Shown: positions 16,422 through 24,728 of the stretch, one piece after another
Numbering within the stretch: position 1 is the stretch's first letter
Layout of the letters: each line of letters starts with the position of its first letter
NCBI RefSeq assembly: GCF_032583975.1
Contig: NZ_JAWHTF010000005.1
DNA length: 64,000 bases
Reading direction: 5' to 3' (one strand)
Source: Gilvirhabdus luticola
Lineage (GTDB): Bacteria; Bacteroidota; Bacteroidia; Flavobacteriales; Flavobacteriaceae
Translations under genes and position numbers: made by a program
The notes under the pieces: generated by a model
Database searches by the model: none
What the model saw: only the letters and a program-made list of their open reading frames with translations
Told to the model about the DNA's origin: nothing

Positions 16422-17196
16422 AGGTTTTGGTAGTGCTTCAATAAGTTATGATAAGGATTTTACCTTTACCAAAATAGGCAAAGCCCAGCGTAATAGAGTC
16501 TATTCTTATATAAATCCAATTATTTCTAATTCAAAAAAAATATCAATACTTGAAATTAATTGTGGCACAGGAGAAGATGCTATAAAATTTGCTCAATTAG
16601 GCCATAAAGTATTAGCAACAGATGTATCTCCAGAAATGATAGAAATTGCAAACGCCAAAACCAATTTAAATAATCTTCAGTTTGAAGTATTGGATATTAA
16701 CTTAATTAACCCCGAAGATTTTGTACAAAAATTCGATTTAGTGTTTTCAAACTTTGGTGGTCTTAATTGTCTTTCAAAAGATCAATTAAATATTTTTTTT
16801 AGTAAATGTGTTCCTTTGTTAAAACCTCAAGGTAAAATAGTAGCGGTTATTATGTCCAAAAAATGTCTTTGGGAAATTTTTTACTTTTTTCTAAAAGGAA
16901 AGTTTATAACTGCAAAGCGGAGAAACACAACTAGTCCAATACTCATAAATGTTCATGGAGAACCAATTAAAACATGGTTTTACAACCCAAAAGATATTGT
17001 ATCTTTAACAGAAAAGTTGTTTGCTATAAAATTTATCAAACCAATAGGAATCAGTATTCCTCCTTCTTATTTAGAAAATTCTTTTGTAACAAAAGGTATT
17101 GTATTTAAGGTATTGGTTAATATTGAAAAATTGTTAGGCCTTTCTGCTTTAGCAAAATATGCCGACCACTTCATTATTGAATTAGAAAAAAGATGA
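16414..17196 (+). CDS. Class I SAM-dependent methyltransferase
   Basis: A 260-residue protein, with start at 16414 chosen because it overlaps the previous stop by 8 bases, as at the junction before it. Motif I is ILEINCGTGEDAIKFA (about residues 48-63), followed by the acidic VLATDVSPEMI and the post-motif FDLVFSNFGGLNC. These are classic SAM-binding elements of the UbiE/BioC type. The C-terminal half is hydrophobic and basic, which may fit a lipid substrate. It overlaps the next radical SAM gene by 4 bases, so the four genes are probably translated together. Confidence 0.85.
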   Translation: MPKGFGSASISYDKDFTFTKIGKAQRNRVYSYINPIISNSKKISILEINCGTGEDAIKFAQLGHKVLATDVSPEMIEIANAKTNLNNLQFEVLDINLINPEDFVQKFDLVFSNFGGLNCLSKDQLNIFFSKCVPLLKPQGKIVAVIMSKKCLWEIFYFFLKGKFITAKRRNTTSPILINVHGEPIKTWFYNPKDIVSLTEKLFAIKFIKPIGISIPPSYLENSFVTKGIVFKVLVNIEKLLGLSALAKYADHFIIELEKR

Positions 17197-18560
17197 GTAT
17201 TCTTCTAACACATGCCTATTATTTGTATGAAGATGCCAAAGAGCAAAAAATCATGAAACCTTATCCTCCATTAGGGTTACTTTATATTTCATCCTATTTA
17301 AAAAAGTATAATATTCCAAATGATGTTTTTGACAGCACTTTTAATTCTTCTGAAGAGCAATTACAATATATTTTAGAAAAACAACCGAAAATAATAGCCA
17401 TTTATACCAATTTAATGACTAAAATAAATGTTATAAAATTGGTTAAAATTCTTAAACGTGAACCTACTTATGGGTTTCCGAAAATAATTTTAGGAGGCCC
17501 AGATATTACATACAATTGCGAGAATTACTTAAAAACTGGAGCTGACTTTTTAGTGATTGGTGAAGGAGAGCAAACAACTTTAGAATTGTATCAAGCTATA
17601 ATTTGCAAGAAAAGTTTTAATGATATTCCAGGAATTGCTTTTATGGAAAATGGAAAATTAATTAAAACTGAAGCAAGAGAAAAAATAAAAGATCTTGCTG
17701 AGCTTCCTATGCCAAATAGAGATGCAATTCCTGTACAAAAGTATTTAAACACTTGGCAAAAACATCACGGCAAAAGTTCAATGACAGTTAGTACGCAACG
17801 TGGTTGTCCCTATACTTGTAAATGGTGCAGTACGGCAGTATATGGTTTAAGTTACAGGAGAAGACCAGCAAAAATAGTTGTTGAAGAGTTGGTAAAACTA
17901 AAAGCAACATATAATGCTGATGCCATTTGGTTTGTAGATGATGTGTTTACAGTTAGTCATAAATGGATTAACGAATTTCATTCTGAAATGAACAAAGCTA
18001 ATTTTAAAATCCCTTTTGAAATAATTACCCGAGCTGAACGTCTCAACGATGAAGTTCTAAAGCAACTTAAAGATATAGGATGTTTTAGAATTTGGATTGG
18101 AGCAGAAAGTGGTTCTCAAAAAGTTATTGATGCTATGGACAGAAGAGTTGATGTAAAAACAGTAAAAGAAATGATTCAAAAAACAAATAAACTAGGTATA
18201 GAATCAGGCACTTTTATTATGTTGGGTTATCCTGAAGAAACTGAAAACGATATTAAAGAAACTATTCAATATCTCAAAGAAGCCAATCCGACACAATATA
18301 CCATAACTGTGGCATATCCTATTAAAGGAACAAGTCTCTACAATGAAATTGAAAATAAAATTACTGTTCAACCTAATTGGGAAACCTCTACAGATAGAGA
18401 TATTGATTTTGAAAGAACCTATAAAAGAAAGTATTATGAATATGCTGTGAGAAAAGTGGTTAACGAAATGGAGATAGAAAGAACTAGTTCGTTTTTAAAA
18501 AAAAGTAAATTAAAATTAAAATCTATTATTGCAAGTGGGTTAATGAACCTATCTAAATAA
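17193..18560 (+). CDS. B12-binding-domain radical SAM protein (2 of 3)
   Basis: A 455-residue paralogue of the enzyme two genes upstream. The N-terminal domain has YPPLGLLYISSYLKK, ILGGPDITY and GADFLVIGEGEQ. The cluster-binding cysteines are Cys205-x3-Cys209-x2-Cys212 (GCPYTCKWC), followed by FRIWIGAESGSQKVIDAM. Again no DxHxxG is evident. A basic C-terminal helix ends the protein. The ATG lies inside the previous stop region (4-base overlap). The two paralogues share order and spacing of motifs, suggesting successive steps on related substrates. Confidence 0.88.
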   Translation: MSILLTHAYYLYEDAKEQKIMKPYPPLGLLYISSYLKKYNIPNDVFDSTFNSSEEQLQYILEKQPKIIAIYTNLMTKINVIKLVKILKREPTYGFPKIILGGPDITYNCENYLKTGADFLVIGEGEQTTLELYQAIICKKSFNDIPGIAFMENGKLIKTEAREKIKDLAELPMPNRDAIPVQKYLNTWQKHHGKSSMTVSTQRGCPYTCKWCSTAVYGLSYRRRPAKIVVEELVKLKATYNADAIWFVDDVFTVSHKWINEFHSEMNKANFKIPFEIITRAERLNDEVLKQLKDIGCFRIWIGAESGSQKVIDAMDRRVDVKTVKEMIQKTNKLGIESGTFIMLGYPEETENDIKETIQYLKEANPTQYTITVAYPIKGTSLYNEIENKITVQPNWETSTDRDIDFERTYKRKYYEYAVRKVVNEMEIERTSSFLKKSKLKLKSIIASGLMNLSK

Positions 18561-18562
18561 TT

Positions 18563-19684
18563 ATGAAAATTAGACTACTTTCATTTATTTATCTATTACT
18601 AATTTCATGTTCTAACGATTCATATTCTGATTTGGCTAATGTCAACACAACCATTACTCTAAAATGGAACAAAGCCTATGAAGATGATTCCATAGATCAA
18701 TCATTAATAGGGCTAAAATGGGCTTTATCTTATATAGGTGCATCACTACCAAGCGGCGATATGGGCATTTCAGTATCAGATACCGCCATTACCATAGATA
18801 TTATAAAATTGGGTTTCAATACAAGCGCTGAACAGTCTCTTTTAGAACTAGTGGAAATCATGAAAACTTCCAATGAATATAAAACCAACAACACTATTGA
18901 TTTAGGAAGGTTTATTGCCTTAACGATTGGTGCTTCAGAACATTATTACAAAATTGTTGGCACACCAATTACCCTAGATGAAATTTTAAATAACTATACT
19001 TTTCTACCCTTAAAAGGATATATAGATAACTCTACTGTTTCAAACGAACATAGAATATTGGAATTTAGTGAGCAAAATGCCCTCAATCAACTTTTAATGA
19101 CAACTGAAGTTGATCCAATAACCCAAGAAATTAACGAATACGAAACCATTGAAATATTACCTAACGGTCAATTACGTTTTGGCATTTTTGATGCAAACGG
19201 AATTAGGATTCCTTCAGCTGAAAGTATTTATACAAACGCTGGTAAACCTGCAAAGTGTATGTGGTGTCATGAATCAACAATCAATCCGCTTTTTACACCG
19301 CAAAATAATTACCCAAACTACTTAACCTACAATGAGCTTCAAAACACTTTACAAAATTATAGGGTACAACATCATGAAAACAAAACTACCTTGTTTCCAA
19401 ATGGTGTTGATTTTACCCAAACTCAACAACATACATTTACTGAATTGCTTTACATTTCATTTATGGAACCATCAGCACAGCGATTAAGTTATGAGTGGAA
19501 TTTACCTTTAGCTGAAATAGAAAGCTTGCTTTCAGAATTAGAAACACATGTTTATGATGAATTTCCTTTTCTTGGAAATCTATACCACAGAAATGATGTT
19601 GAATCTTTAGCACCTTTTCAAGGGCTTACTGTATCGAGCAGTGTTAGAGAACCTTCCGAAAATGAAGTTAATTACCTGGAATAG
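18563..19684 (+). CDS. Lipoprotein with single CxxCH haem site, function unknown
   Basis: A 373-residue lipoprotein starting 2 bases after the radical SAM stop, with lipobox LISC (Cys16). A single haem-attachment motif lies at Cys232-x2-Cys235-His236 (CMWCH) after a GKPAKC turn. The rest does not resemble a classical cytochrome c domain; residues 30-220 and 250-373 are of unknown fold. It is embedded in the nucleotidyltransferase/radical SAM/methyltransferase run and abuts a GT2 gene with no gap. It is the second mono-haem lipoprotein within 6 kb. A periplasmic or surface redox role linked to the cluster is inference. Confidence 0.72.
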   Translation: MKIRLLSFIYLLLISCSNDSYSDLANVNTTITLKWNKAYEDDSIDQSLIGLKWALSYIGASLPSGDMGISVSDTAITIDIIKLGFNTSAEQSLLELVEIMKTSNEYKTNNTIDLGRFIALTIGASEHYYKIVGTPITLDEILNNYTFLPLKGYIDNSTVSNEHRILEFSEQNALNQLLMTTEVDPITQEINEYETIEILPNGQLRFGIFDANGIRIPSAESIYTNAGKPAKCMWCHESTINPLFTPQNNYPNYLTYNELQNTLQNYRVQHHENKTTLFPNGVDFTQTQQHTFTELLYISFMEPSAQRLSYEWNLPLAEIESLLSELETHVYDEFPFLGNLYHRNDVESLAPFQGLTVSSSVREPSENEVNYLE

Positions 19685-20434
19685 ATGCTAAACAACAAAA
19701 AAATAATAGTTGTTTTACCAGCTTATAATGCTGAAAAAACGTTAATGAAAACTTATCGTGAAATTCCAACGGATATCGTTGATGAAGTTATTCTTACCGA
19801 CGATTGTAGCAACGATAAAACCCTTGAAGTTGCAAAACAATTAGGCATAAAACACATTCTAAAACACGATAAGAATTTAGGCTATGGTGCAAATCAAAAA
19901 AGTTGTTATTCTAAAGCTATTGATTTACAAGGAGATATTATTGTAATGCTACATCCAGATTATCAATATAGTCCTAAACTCATACCAGCAATGTGTGAAT
20001 TAGTTGCTAACAACACCTATGATTTGGTGCTTGGTTCTCGAATTTTAGGGAAAGGTGCTTTAAAAGGTGGTATGCCAGTTTATAAGTTTGTTTCAAATAG
20101 AATACTAACTTTTGTTCAAAATGTTTTAATGCATCAAGAGCTTTCAGAATATCATACGGGTTATCGCTGTTACAATGCTCAGTTTTTGAATTCCATTGCT
20201 TTTAATACTGATTCTGATGATTTTATTTTTGATAACGAAATTATTGCACAATTCTGTTTTAATAATGCTCGAATAGGAGAAATATCTTGTCCTACCAAAT
20301 ATGATGAGAATTCTTCATCCATCAATTTTACAAGAAGTGTTATTTATGGATTTGGGGTTTTGGGAGTATCCATAAAGTACTTCTTACAAAAATTAGGTTT
20401 GGGTAGTTTTAAAATTTTCAAGCATCCTTCTTAA
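19685..20434 (+). CDS. GT2 family glycosyltransferase, polyprenyl-phosphate type
   Basis: A 249-residue GT-A fold enzyme beginning directly after the preceding stop. It carries VVLPAYNAEKTL at the N-terminus, LTDDCSNDKT, and the short catalytic motif HPDYQYSP in place of the usual DxD, then GSRILGKGALKGGMP. This pattern is typical of dolichol/polyprenyl-phosphate sugar transferases, which charge a lipid carrier at the cytoplasmic membrane face. No transmembrane tail is present. The 3' end overlaps the convergent sulfotransferase-like gene by 17 bases. A lipid-linked sugar donor would suit the GT87-like protein two genes on. Confidence 0.85.
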   Translation: MLNNKKIIVVLPAYNAEKTLMKTYREIPTDIVDEVILTDDCSNDKTLEVAKQLGIKHILKHDKNLGYGANQKSCYSKAIDLQGDIIVMLHPDYQYSPKLIPAMCELVANNTYDLVLGSRILGKGALKGGMPVYKFVSNRILTFVQNVLMHQELSEYHTGYRCYNAQFLNSIAFNTDSDDFIFDNEIIAQFCFNNARIGEISCPTKYDENSSSINFTRSVIYGFGVLGVSIKYFLQKLGLGSFKIFKHPS

Positions 20435-21233
20435 TCCATTTTTCTATATTATCATTTCTTTCTTGTACTGAAAAAAAATGAACAGCTAAATCAGAATTAT
20501 AAATATCTTCAAGATATTTTTTAGAAAATTTTATGTTGTTCTTGAACTTTTGATATAAGCTACTTGTATTCAAGTTTGTATTTGTTAACTCAAAATCTTG
20601 AATGCTGCAAAATTCTGAAATAAGATTTTCTTTTCTAAAATCAGGTAAGTCACTTCTAACTAATAGTACTGAAACAGTATCTTTTGCGATTGTTAAATAT
20701 CCTTTTTCTGGATTAAACGGATAAGAAAAAATATTGATGCCTGTACATTTATAAAATTGATTTTGAAACCAAAATATTGGATACTCGTGTAAAAAAGTTT
20801 GATGGTAATTATTCTCTAAATCTGCTATGCTACCAATAAAATCCTTTTTTTTCACACCAACTAAAAATTGAAAAGCATCAAAAAAAGCTGAAACATTTCT
20901 TTCAATGGGATTCCTCACTAATGTAATAATTTTAACTTGTCTTCTAGAAAAGTATTTGTGTATTAATGGCACTGGATTTCTACTATCAGGAAACAATCCT
21001 TTGTCTTGTAATTGTCTGTTTACTCTTTCAACCTCATTATTATCTAATGTGTGGATATGGAATATTGCATGTTGCCACATTTTTTTCTTTAGTGATGAGT
21101 AAACACTTAACGAGCCTACTTTACCCATAGTGAAAACTAAAATAATGGGGTGTTTAGGAAACAAAAGCAACTTTAAATGCTTAATTGTCAAAACTATCCT
21201 GTCTTTTATATGGTATTTTAGGAATTCAATCAA
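20418..21233 (-). CDS. Sulfotransferase-like / capsular polysaccharide synthesis-like protein
   Basis: A 271-residue protein with two elements of the P-loop sulfotransferase fold: a phosphosulfate-binding-like loop FTMGKVGSLSVYSSL (about residues 34-48) and a 3'-phosphate-binding-like segment ITLVRNPIERNVSAFFD (about 100-116). This pairing is also typical of the family annotated as putative capsular polysaccharide synthesis protein. It would modify a glycan with a sulfate or similar group if the assignment is right. It overlaps the upstream GT87-like gene by 8 bases on the same strand and the convergent GT2 gene by 17 bases. Confidence 0.62.
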   Translation of the reverse strand: MIEFLKYHIKDRIVLTIKHLKLLLFPKHPIILVFTMGKVGSLSVYSSLKKKMWQHAIFHIHTLDNNEVERVNRQLQDKGLFPDSRNPVPLIHKYFSRRQVKIITLVRNPIERNVSAFFDAFQFLVGVKKKDFIGSIADLENNYHQTFLHEYPIFWFQNQFYKCTGINIFSYPFNPEKGYLTIAKDTVSVLLVRSDLPDFRKENLISEFCSIQDFELTNTNLNTSSLYQKFKNNIKFSKKYLEDIYNSDLAVHFFSVQERNDNIEKWIKKDA

Positions 21234-22818
21234 TAACTATTTTTTTTAATGTGAATTGTCCTCTTCTTGTATTGTAGTCACTCAAAAAATAAATTTCGGA
21301 ATTGTTTATTAATTTGGGTCTAGTCTTTAAAGAATTATCAAAAGTGATTTGCTGGCCTCTAAAATAAACTTGATTGTCAATTACTTTCAACTCATTTTCA
21401 CTAATAGAATTTATCTTAATTTCAGTGTTCTCCTCCACTTCTCCATTTCTGCCTAAAGCCTTATAAGTTAGATACCCCTTTTCTGCAGAGTACTCATGAA
21501 CTAAAAAATAATCTGTATTAGGTAGAACATATTCTGCTTTTGAAGGTACATACTTAACAATCGAAAATATACTAATAGGAATGGTAAAACAACATGTATA
21601 TAATATAAATTTAGGCTTTATTTTTTTTACAAAATGGAATAAGAATATTATTCCAACAATTAACATGAGCCACATTCTACCAAACTTTAAAATTATTGGT
21701 AGCTCTTCTAGCCATCTTAAAGGGATATTACAAATAATTAATATTTCTAATACCATGAGATATTTAATTTTAATTGAAATTTTTGAAGTAAAAAGATAAC
21801 TAAGTGGAATTATCCATAAAAGTTGGGCATAGGTTGCTGTCCTGTCTTGAAGCAAGAATAAGCTTACTGTAGTTATTACAAAAACTTTAAAAACATTATT
21901 ACTGTTTTCCCTAATTCCTTGAATAAACAATGCTATAATAAATGATTTATAAAGCCAAGTTAATACAGTATAAGTAGCAAACGAATCTACAATAGCTTCA
22001 GGATTGTAATAAACATCTTTAACAAACAAAGTCTTCAAAAAAACAGACACAGATTGCGCATTAAACTGATACCCAATACCACTATGATTCTTAAAAGTTG
22101 TTGGTAAAACTTCAACCAAATAAGTTTTCCATATCTCCAAACCCGATTGCCAAATAGCTATTAAAATTAAGCTTAAAACAACTAAAGTTGATATTGCAAG
22201 GGCTTTATACTTTTTGTTAAGTAGTAAATGAAGACCATATATAACAGGGAATATTTTTAGTAAGGACGCTAAAACGAGAATAAAACCAGCTTTTATTTCT
22301 TTTTGCTTTTCAATGAGCAATAAGGCAAATACAATACAAGAAAAAACTAAAAAATAACTTTGTCCAAAGAGTATTTGGTTACGCAAAGGCACAAAAAACA
22401 ATACGGGTAATAAAATAAAGAATATGGACGATTGCTTTTTATTAAATTTAGATTTAAGTAATAAATATAATGAAGCTAGGAAAAAAACAGAGCTTAATAT
22501 GTTAAAAATGAGTTTAGCGACAAAAGCGTTCTCAAACCATAAAAAAGGAGAAAATACTGCAATTGTAAAGGGTGAGTTTATATAAAAATCTACCAATACT
22601 TCTGGATAACCCAATGACCATAAATAAGAATTAAAAGAATAAATGGAATATATAAATGAGCTATCTTCAAATTCTAATCCTGCTTTAGAAGCAAAATAAT
22701 AGTTAGCAAAATCATGTAATTGAAAATTATAAGAAGTAACTATAAAGTATGTAATGAAAACTACCAATGGAATATACCACTTAAGTTCTGTTACAAAAGA
22801 AATCTTGTTTTTATTCAT
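21226..22818 (-). CDS. GT87/DUF2029-like polytopic glycosyltransferase
   Basis: A 530-residue integral membrane protein with about ten hydrophobic helices in residues 15-425 and a C-terminal soluble domain of about 100 residues in the periplasm. An early loop with NYYFASKAGLEFEDSS resembles the catalytic acidic loop of GT-C enzymes of the DUF2029/GT87 group, which use polyprenyl-phosphate sugars. ATG at 22818 is preferred over a GTG two codons upstream. It overlaps the following sulfotransferase-like gene by 8 bases. The start lies 59 bases from the divergent flippase gene. Confidence 0.72.
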   Translation of the reverse strand: MNKNKISFVTELKWYIPLVVFITYFIVTSYNFQLHDFANYYFASKAGLEFEDSSFIYSIYSFNSYLWSLGYPEVLVDFYINSPFTIAVFSPFLWFENAFVAKLIFNILSSVFFLASLYLLLKSKFNKKQSSIFFILLPVLFFVPLRNQILFGQSYFLVFSCIVFALLLIEKQKEIKAGFILVLASLLKIFPVIYGLHLLLNKKYKALAISTLVVLSLILIAIWQSGLEIWKTYLVEVLPTTFKNHSGIGYQFNAQSVSVFLKTLFVKDVYYNPEAIVDSFATYTVLTWLYKSFIIALFIQGIRENSNNVFKVFVITTVSLFLLQDRTATYAQLLWIIPLSYLFTSKISIKIKYLMVLEILIICNIPLRWLEELPIILKFGRMWLMLIVGIIFLFHFVKKIKPKFILYTCCFTIPISIFSIVKYVPSKAEYVLPNTDYFLVHEYSAEKGYLTYKALGRNGEVEENTEIKINSISENELKVIDNQVYFRGQQITFDNSLKTRPKLINNSEIYFLSDYNTRRGQFTLKKIVID

Positions 22819-22877
22819 CAACACTTTAAAGTTATGATAAATATAAAATATTATATTCGTTCAATAAACTTAAGGTA

Positions 22878-24047
22878 GTGACATTAAACAAAAACTTAAT
22901 CCGTAGTTCCCCTATACTATTAAACGCTACTAAAAGTGTCATTACACCTCTTCTTTCATTACTTTTTTCATATATAATTATAAAAAGTAAAGGACATGAG
23001 CTTTGGGGTCAATTTGTTGAGCACCTACTTTTCTTTTATATAGCTGGTATTATATGTAATTGGGGTAACAAGATGTATTTATTAAGACTTTTTAGTAGTA
23101 ATCCTAGCTTAATAATTCAAAATTGGCAACACTATTTTACGGTTAGATTACCTATAGTCGTTGGTTTCATTTTAACTCTAATTCTCCTGTATAATCCATC
23201 TTTATACATCTATTTAATAGTATGGCTTATAAGTGTATTTATTAAGAATTCAGTACTGCCTATAGTTTTTTATCAAAGAGATTTTCTAAAAATGATTATT
23301 GTAGAGCTGCTCGGTTTTGCACTACTCTTCTTTTTAATCCTTCAAGCAAACTCATTAACGCTGCAAAAAACAGTAGTATATTATAGTTTAAGTATGTTAT
23401 TGATAGCTATGGGTTATATACTATTATATCCAAAGTTTTTTTTCTTGAAGACGTTAAAAGTTGATTTTAATTTATTGAAACTTGGGTTACCTTTTACTCT
23501 CTTGGCTATCACAGGTTTTTTACAATCAAAGGTAGATCTTTATGTGTTGAATTTTTATAGAGATAAAGCTACTTTAGGTAATTATCAAATAATCTCTGGA
23601 CTATTTGTGTTTTCACAATCTATAGCAGGAATTATTGCACTACCCTACATAAAGAATATTTTTAGAATGTCTGCTATTGCAATAATTAAAATAAAAAACT
23701 TACTGAAGTGGTTTGGACTAATTGGTTCTATAATTACGACAATCGCAATTTATTTTGTGCTTAAAATTTATGAAATCGAATTAAGTTTAAAAGGGTATGT
23801 TTTTGGGTTTTTTATAAGTTTCTTATGTTATTTATATACAATTGATTTGTATGTTTTACTCAAGCAAAACAAAGAATTTACAATAGTAAAAATATCAACA
23901 TTATGCTTAATAATTAATTTGCTTTTATCCATACTATTTTTGTCTCTAGGCATGAATTTAGAAGGTGTATTATTAGCTAATGCAATTTGCCAATTTATTG
24001 CTGTGTTGAGTTATAAATATTATTCACTTAATAAAATAGATTCTTGA
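22878..24047 (+). CDS. Wzx-like lipid-linked oligosaccharide flippase
   Basis: A 389-residue membrane protein with about twelve hydrophobic segments and few charges, matching the polysaccharide-transport (MATE/Wzx) fold. Segments such as LWGQFVEHLLFFYIAGIICN and GLPFTLLAITGFLQSKVDLY are in the usual places, although it is shorter than most Wzx proteins (about 420-480). It is read from a GTG start. It overlaps the FkbM methyltransferase gene by 4 bases. It would flip a lipid-linked glycan, the expected product of the neighbouring transferases, across the inner membrane. Confidence 0.72.
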   Translation: MTLNKNLIRSSPILLNATKSVITPLLSLLFSYIIIKSKGHELWGQFVEHLLFFYIAGIICNWGNKMYLLRLFSSNPSLIIQNWQHYFTVRLPIVVGFILTLILLYNPSLYIYLIVWLISVFIKNSVLPIVFYQRDFLKMIIVELLGFALLFFLILQANSLTLQKTVVYYSLSMLLIAMGYILLYPKFFFLKTLKVDFNLLKLGLPFTLLAITGFLQSKVDLYVLNFYRDKATLGNYQIISGLFVFSQSIAGIIALPYIKNIFRMSAIAIIKIKNLLKWFGLIGSIITTIAIYFVLKIYEIELSLKGYVFGFFISFLCYLYTIDLYVLLKQNKEFTIVKISTLCLIINLLLSILFLSLGMNLEGVLLANAICQFIAVLSYKYYSLNKIDS

Positions 24048-24721
24048 ATATACGTTTACCTCTAAAATACTACAGAAAAAAAAGATTTTATAAGAAACTA
24101 ATCAAAAAAAACTCACTCTGCTTTGACATTGGCGCCAATGTTGGGTTTAAAAGTAAAATCTTTCTTTCTTTAGGTGCAAGAGTTGTTGCATTCGAACCTC
24201 AATCACAATGTCATGCTACTTTGAGTCAAATTAAAAACCCACAATTCACATTGGTCAAAAAAGCATTAGGAAGCACTAACAAGAAAAGCATTTTACATGT
24301 TGCAAATCATATAGAAATAGCTACATTATCAAGTAAGTTCATTGAACATTTTACATCTGAAAATATTTTCTGGAATGATACAGAATATATCGAAACTGAA
24401 ACTATAGATAAACAAATTGAACTTTTTGGTATCCCAGATTTTTGCAAAATAGATACTGAAGGGTTTGAATTCGAAATATTAAAAAATTTGACTTACGCAA
24501 TTCCATTATTAGAATTTGAATTTACCGATGGTTTTTTAAATGAAACTCTAAAATGTATTAAAAAGCTATCAACACTAGGTAATTATGAGTATAATTTCAT
24601 ATTAAACGAAAACAACTATTTTGAACTTTCCAAATGGGAAAATAAAAATTCTATTGGTTCAATTATAAATAGCCTACCAACAAATAGATTACACGGTAAT
24701 ATTTTTGCTAAATTAGTCTAA
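24044..24721 (+). CDS. FkbM family SAM-dependent methyltransferase
   Basis: A 225-residue protein read from a TTG that overlaps the flippase stop (TTGA). It shows the FkbM pattern: CFDIGANVGFKSKIFLSLGARVVAFEPQ split over motif I and post-I, a central IDKQIELFGIPDFCKIDTEGFE and the C-terminal LEFEFTDGF. FkbM enzymes O-methylate sugars or polyketides. In a glycan cluster it would methylate a sugar hydroxyl. It is followed after 7 bases by the third B12-type radical SAM gene. Confidence 0.88.
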   Translation: MNIRLPLKYYRKKRFYKKLIKKNSLCFDIGANVGFKSKIFLSLGARVVAFEPQSQCHATLSQIKNPQFTLVKKALGSTNKKSILHVANHIEIATLSSKFIEHFTSENIFWNDTEYIETETIDKQIELFGIPDFCKIDTEGFEFEILKNLTYAIPLLEFEFTDGFLNETLKCIKKLSTLGNYEYNFILNENNYFELSKWENKNSIGSIINSLPTNRLHGNIFAKLV

Positions 24722-24728
24722 CAATACT

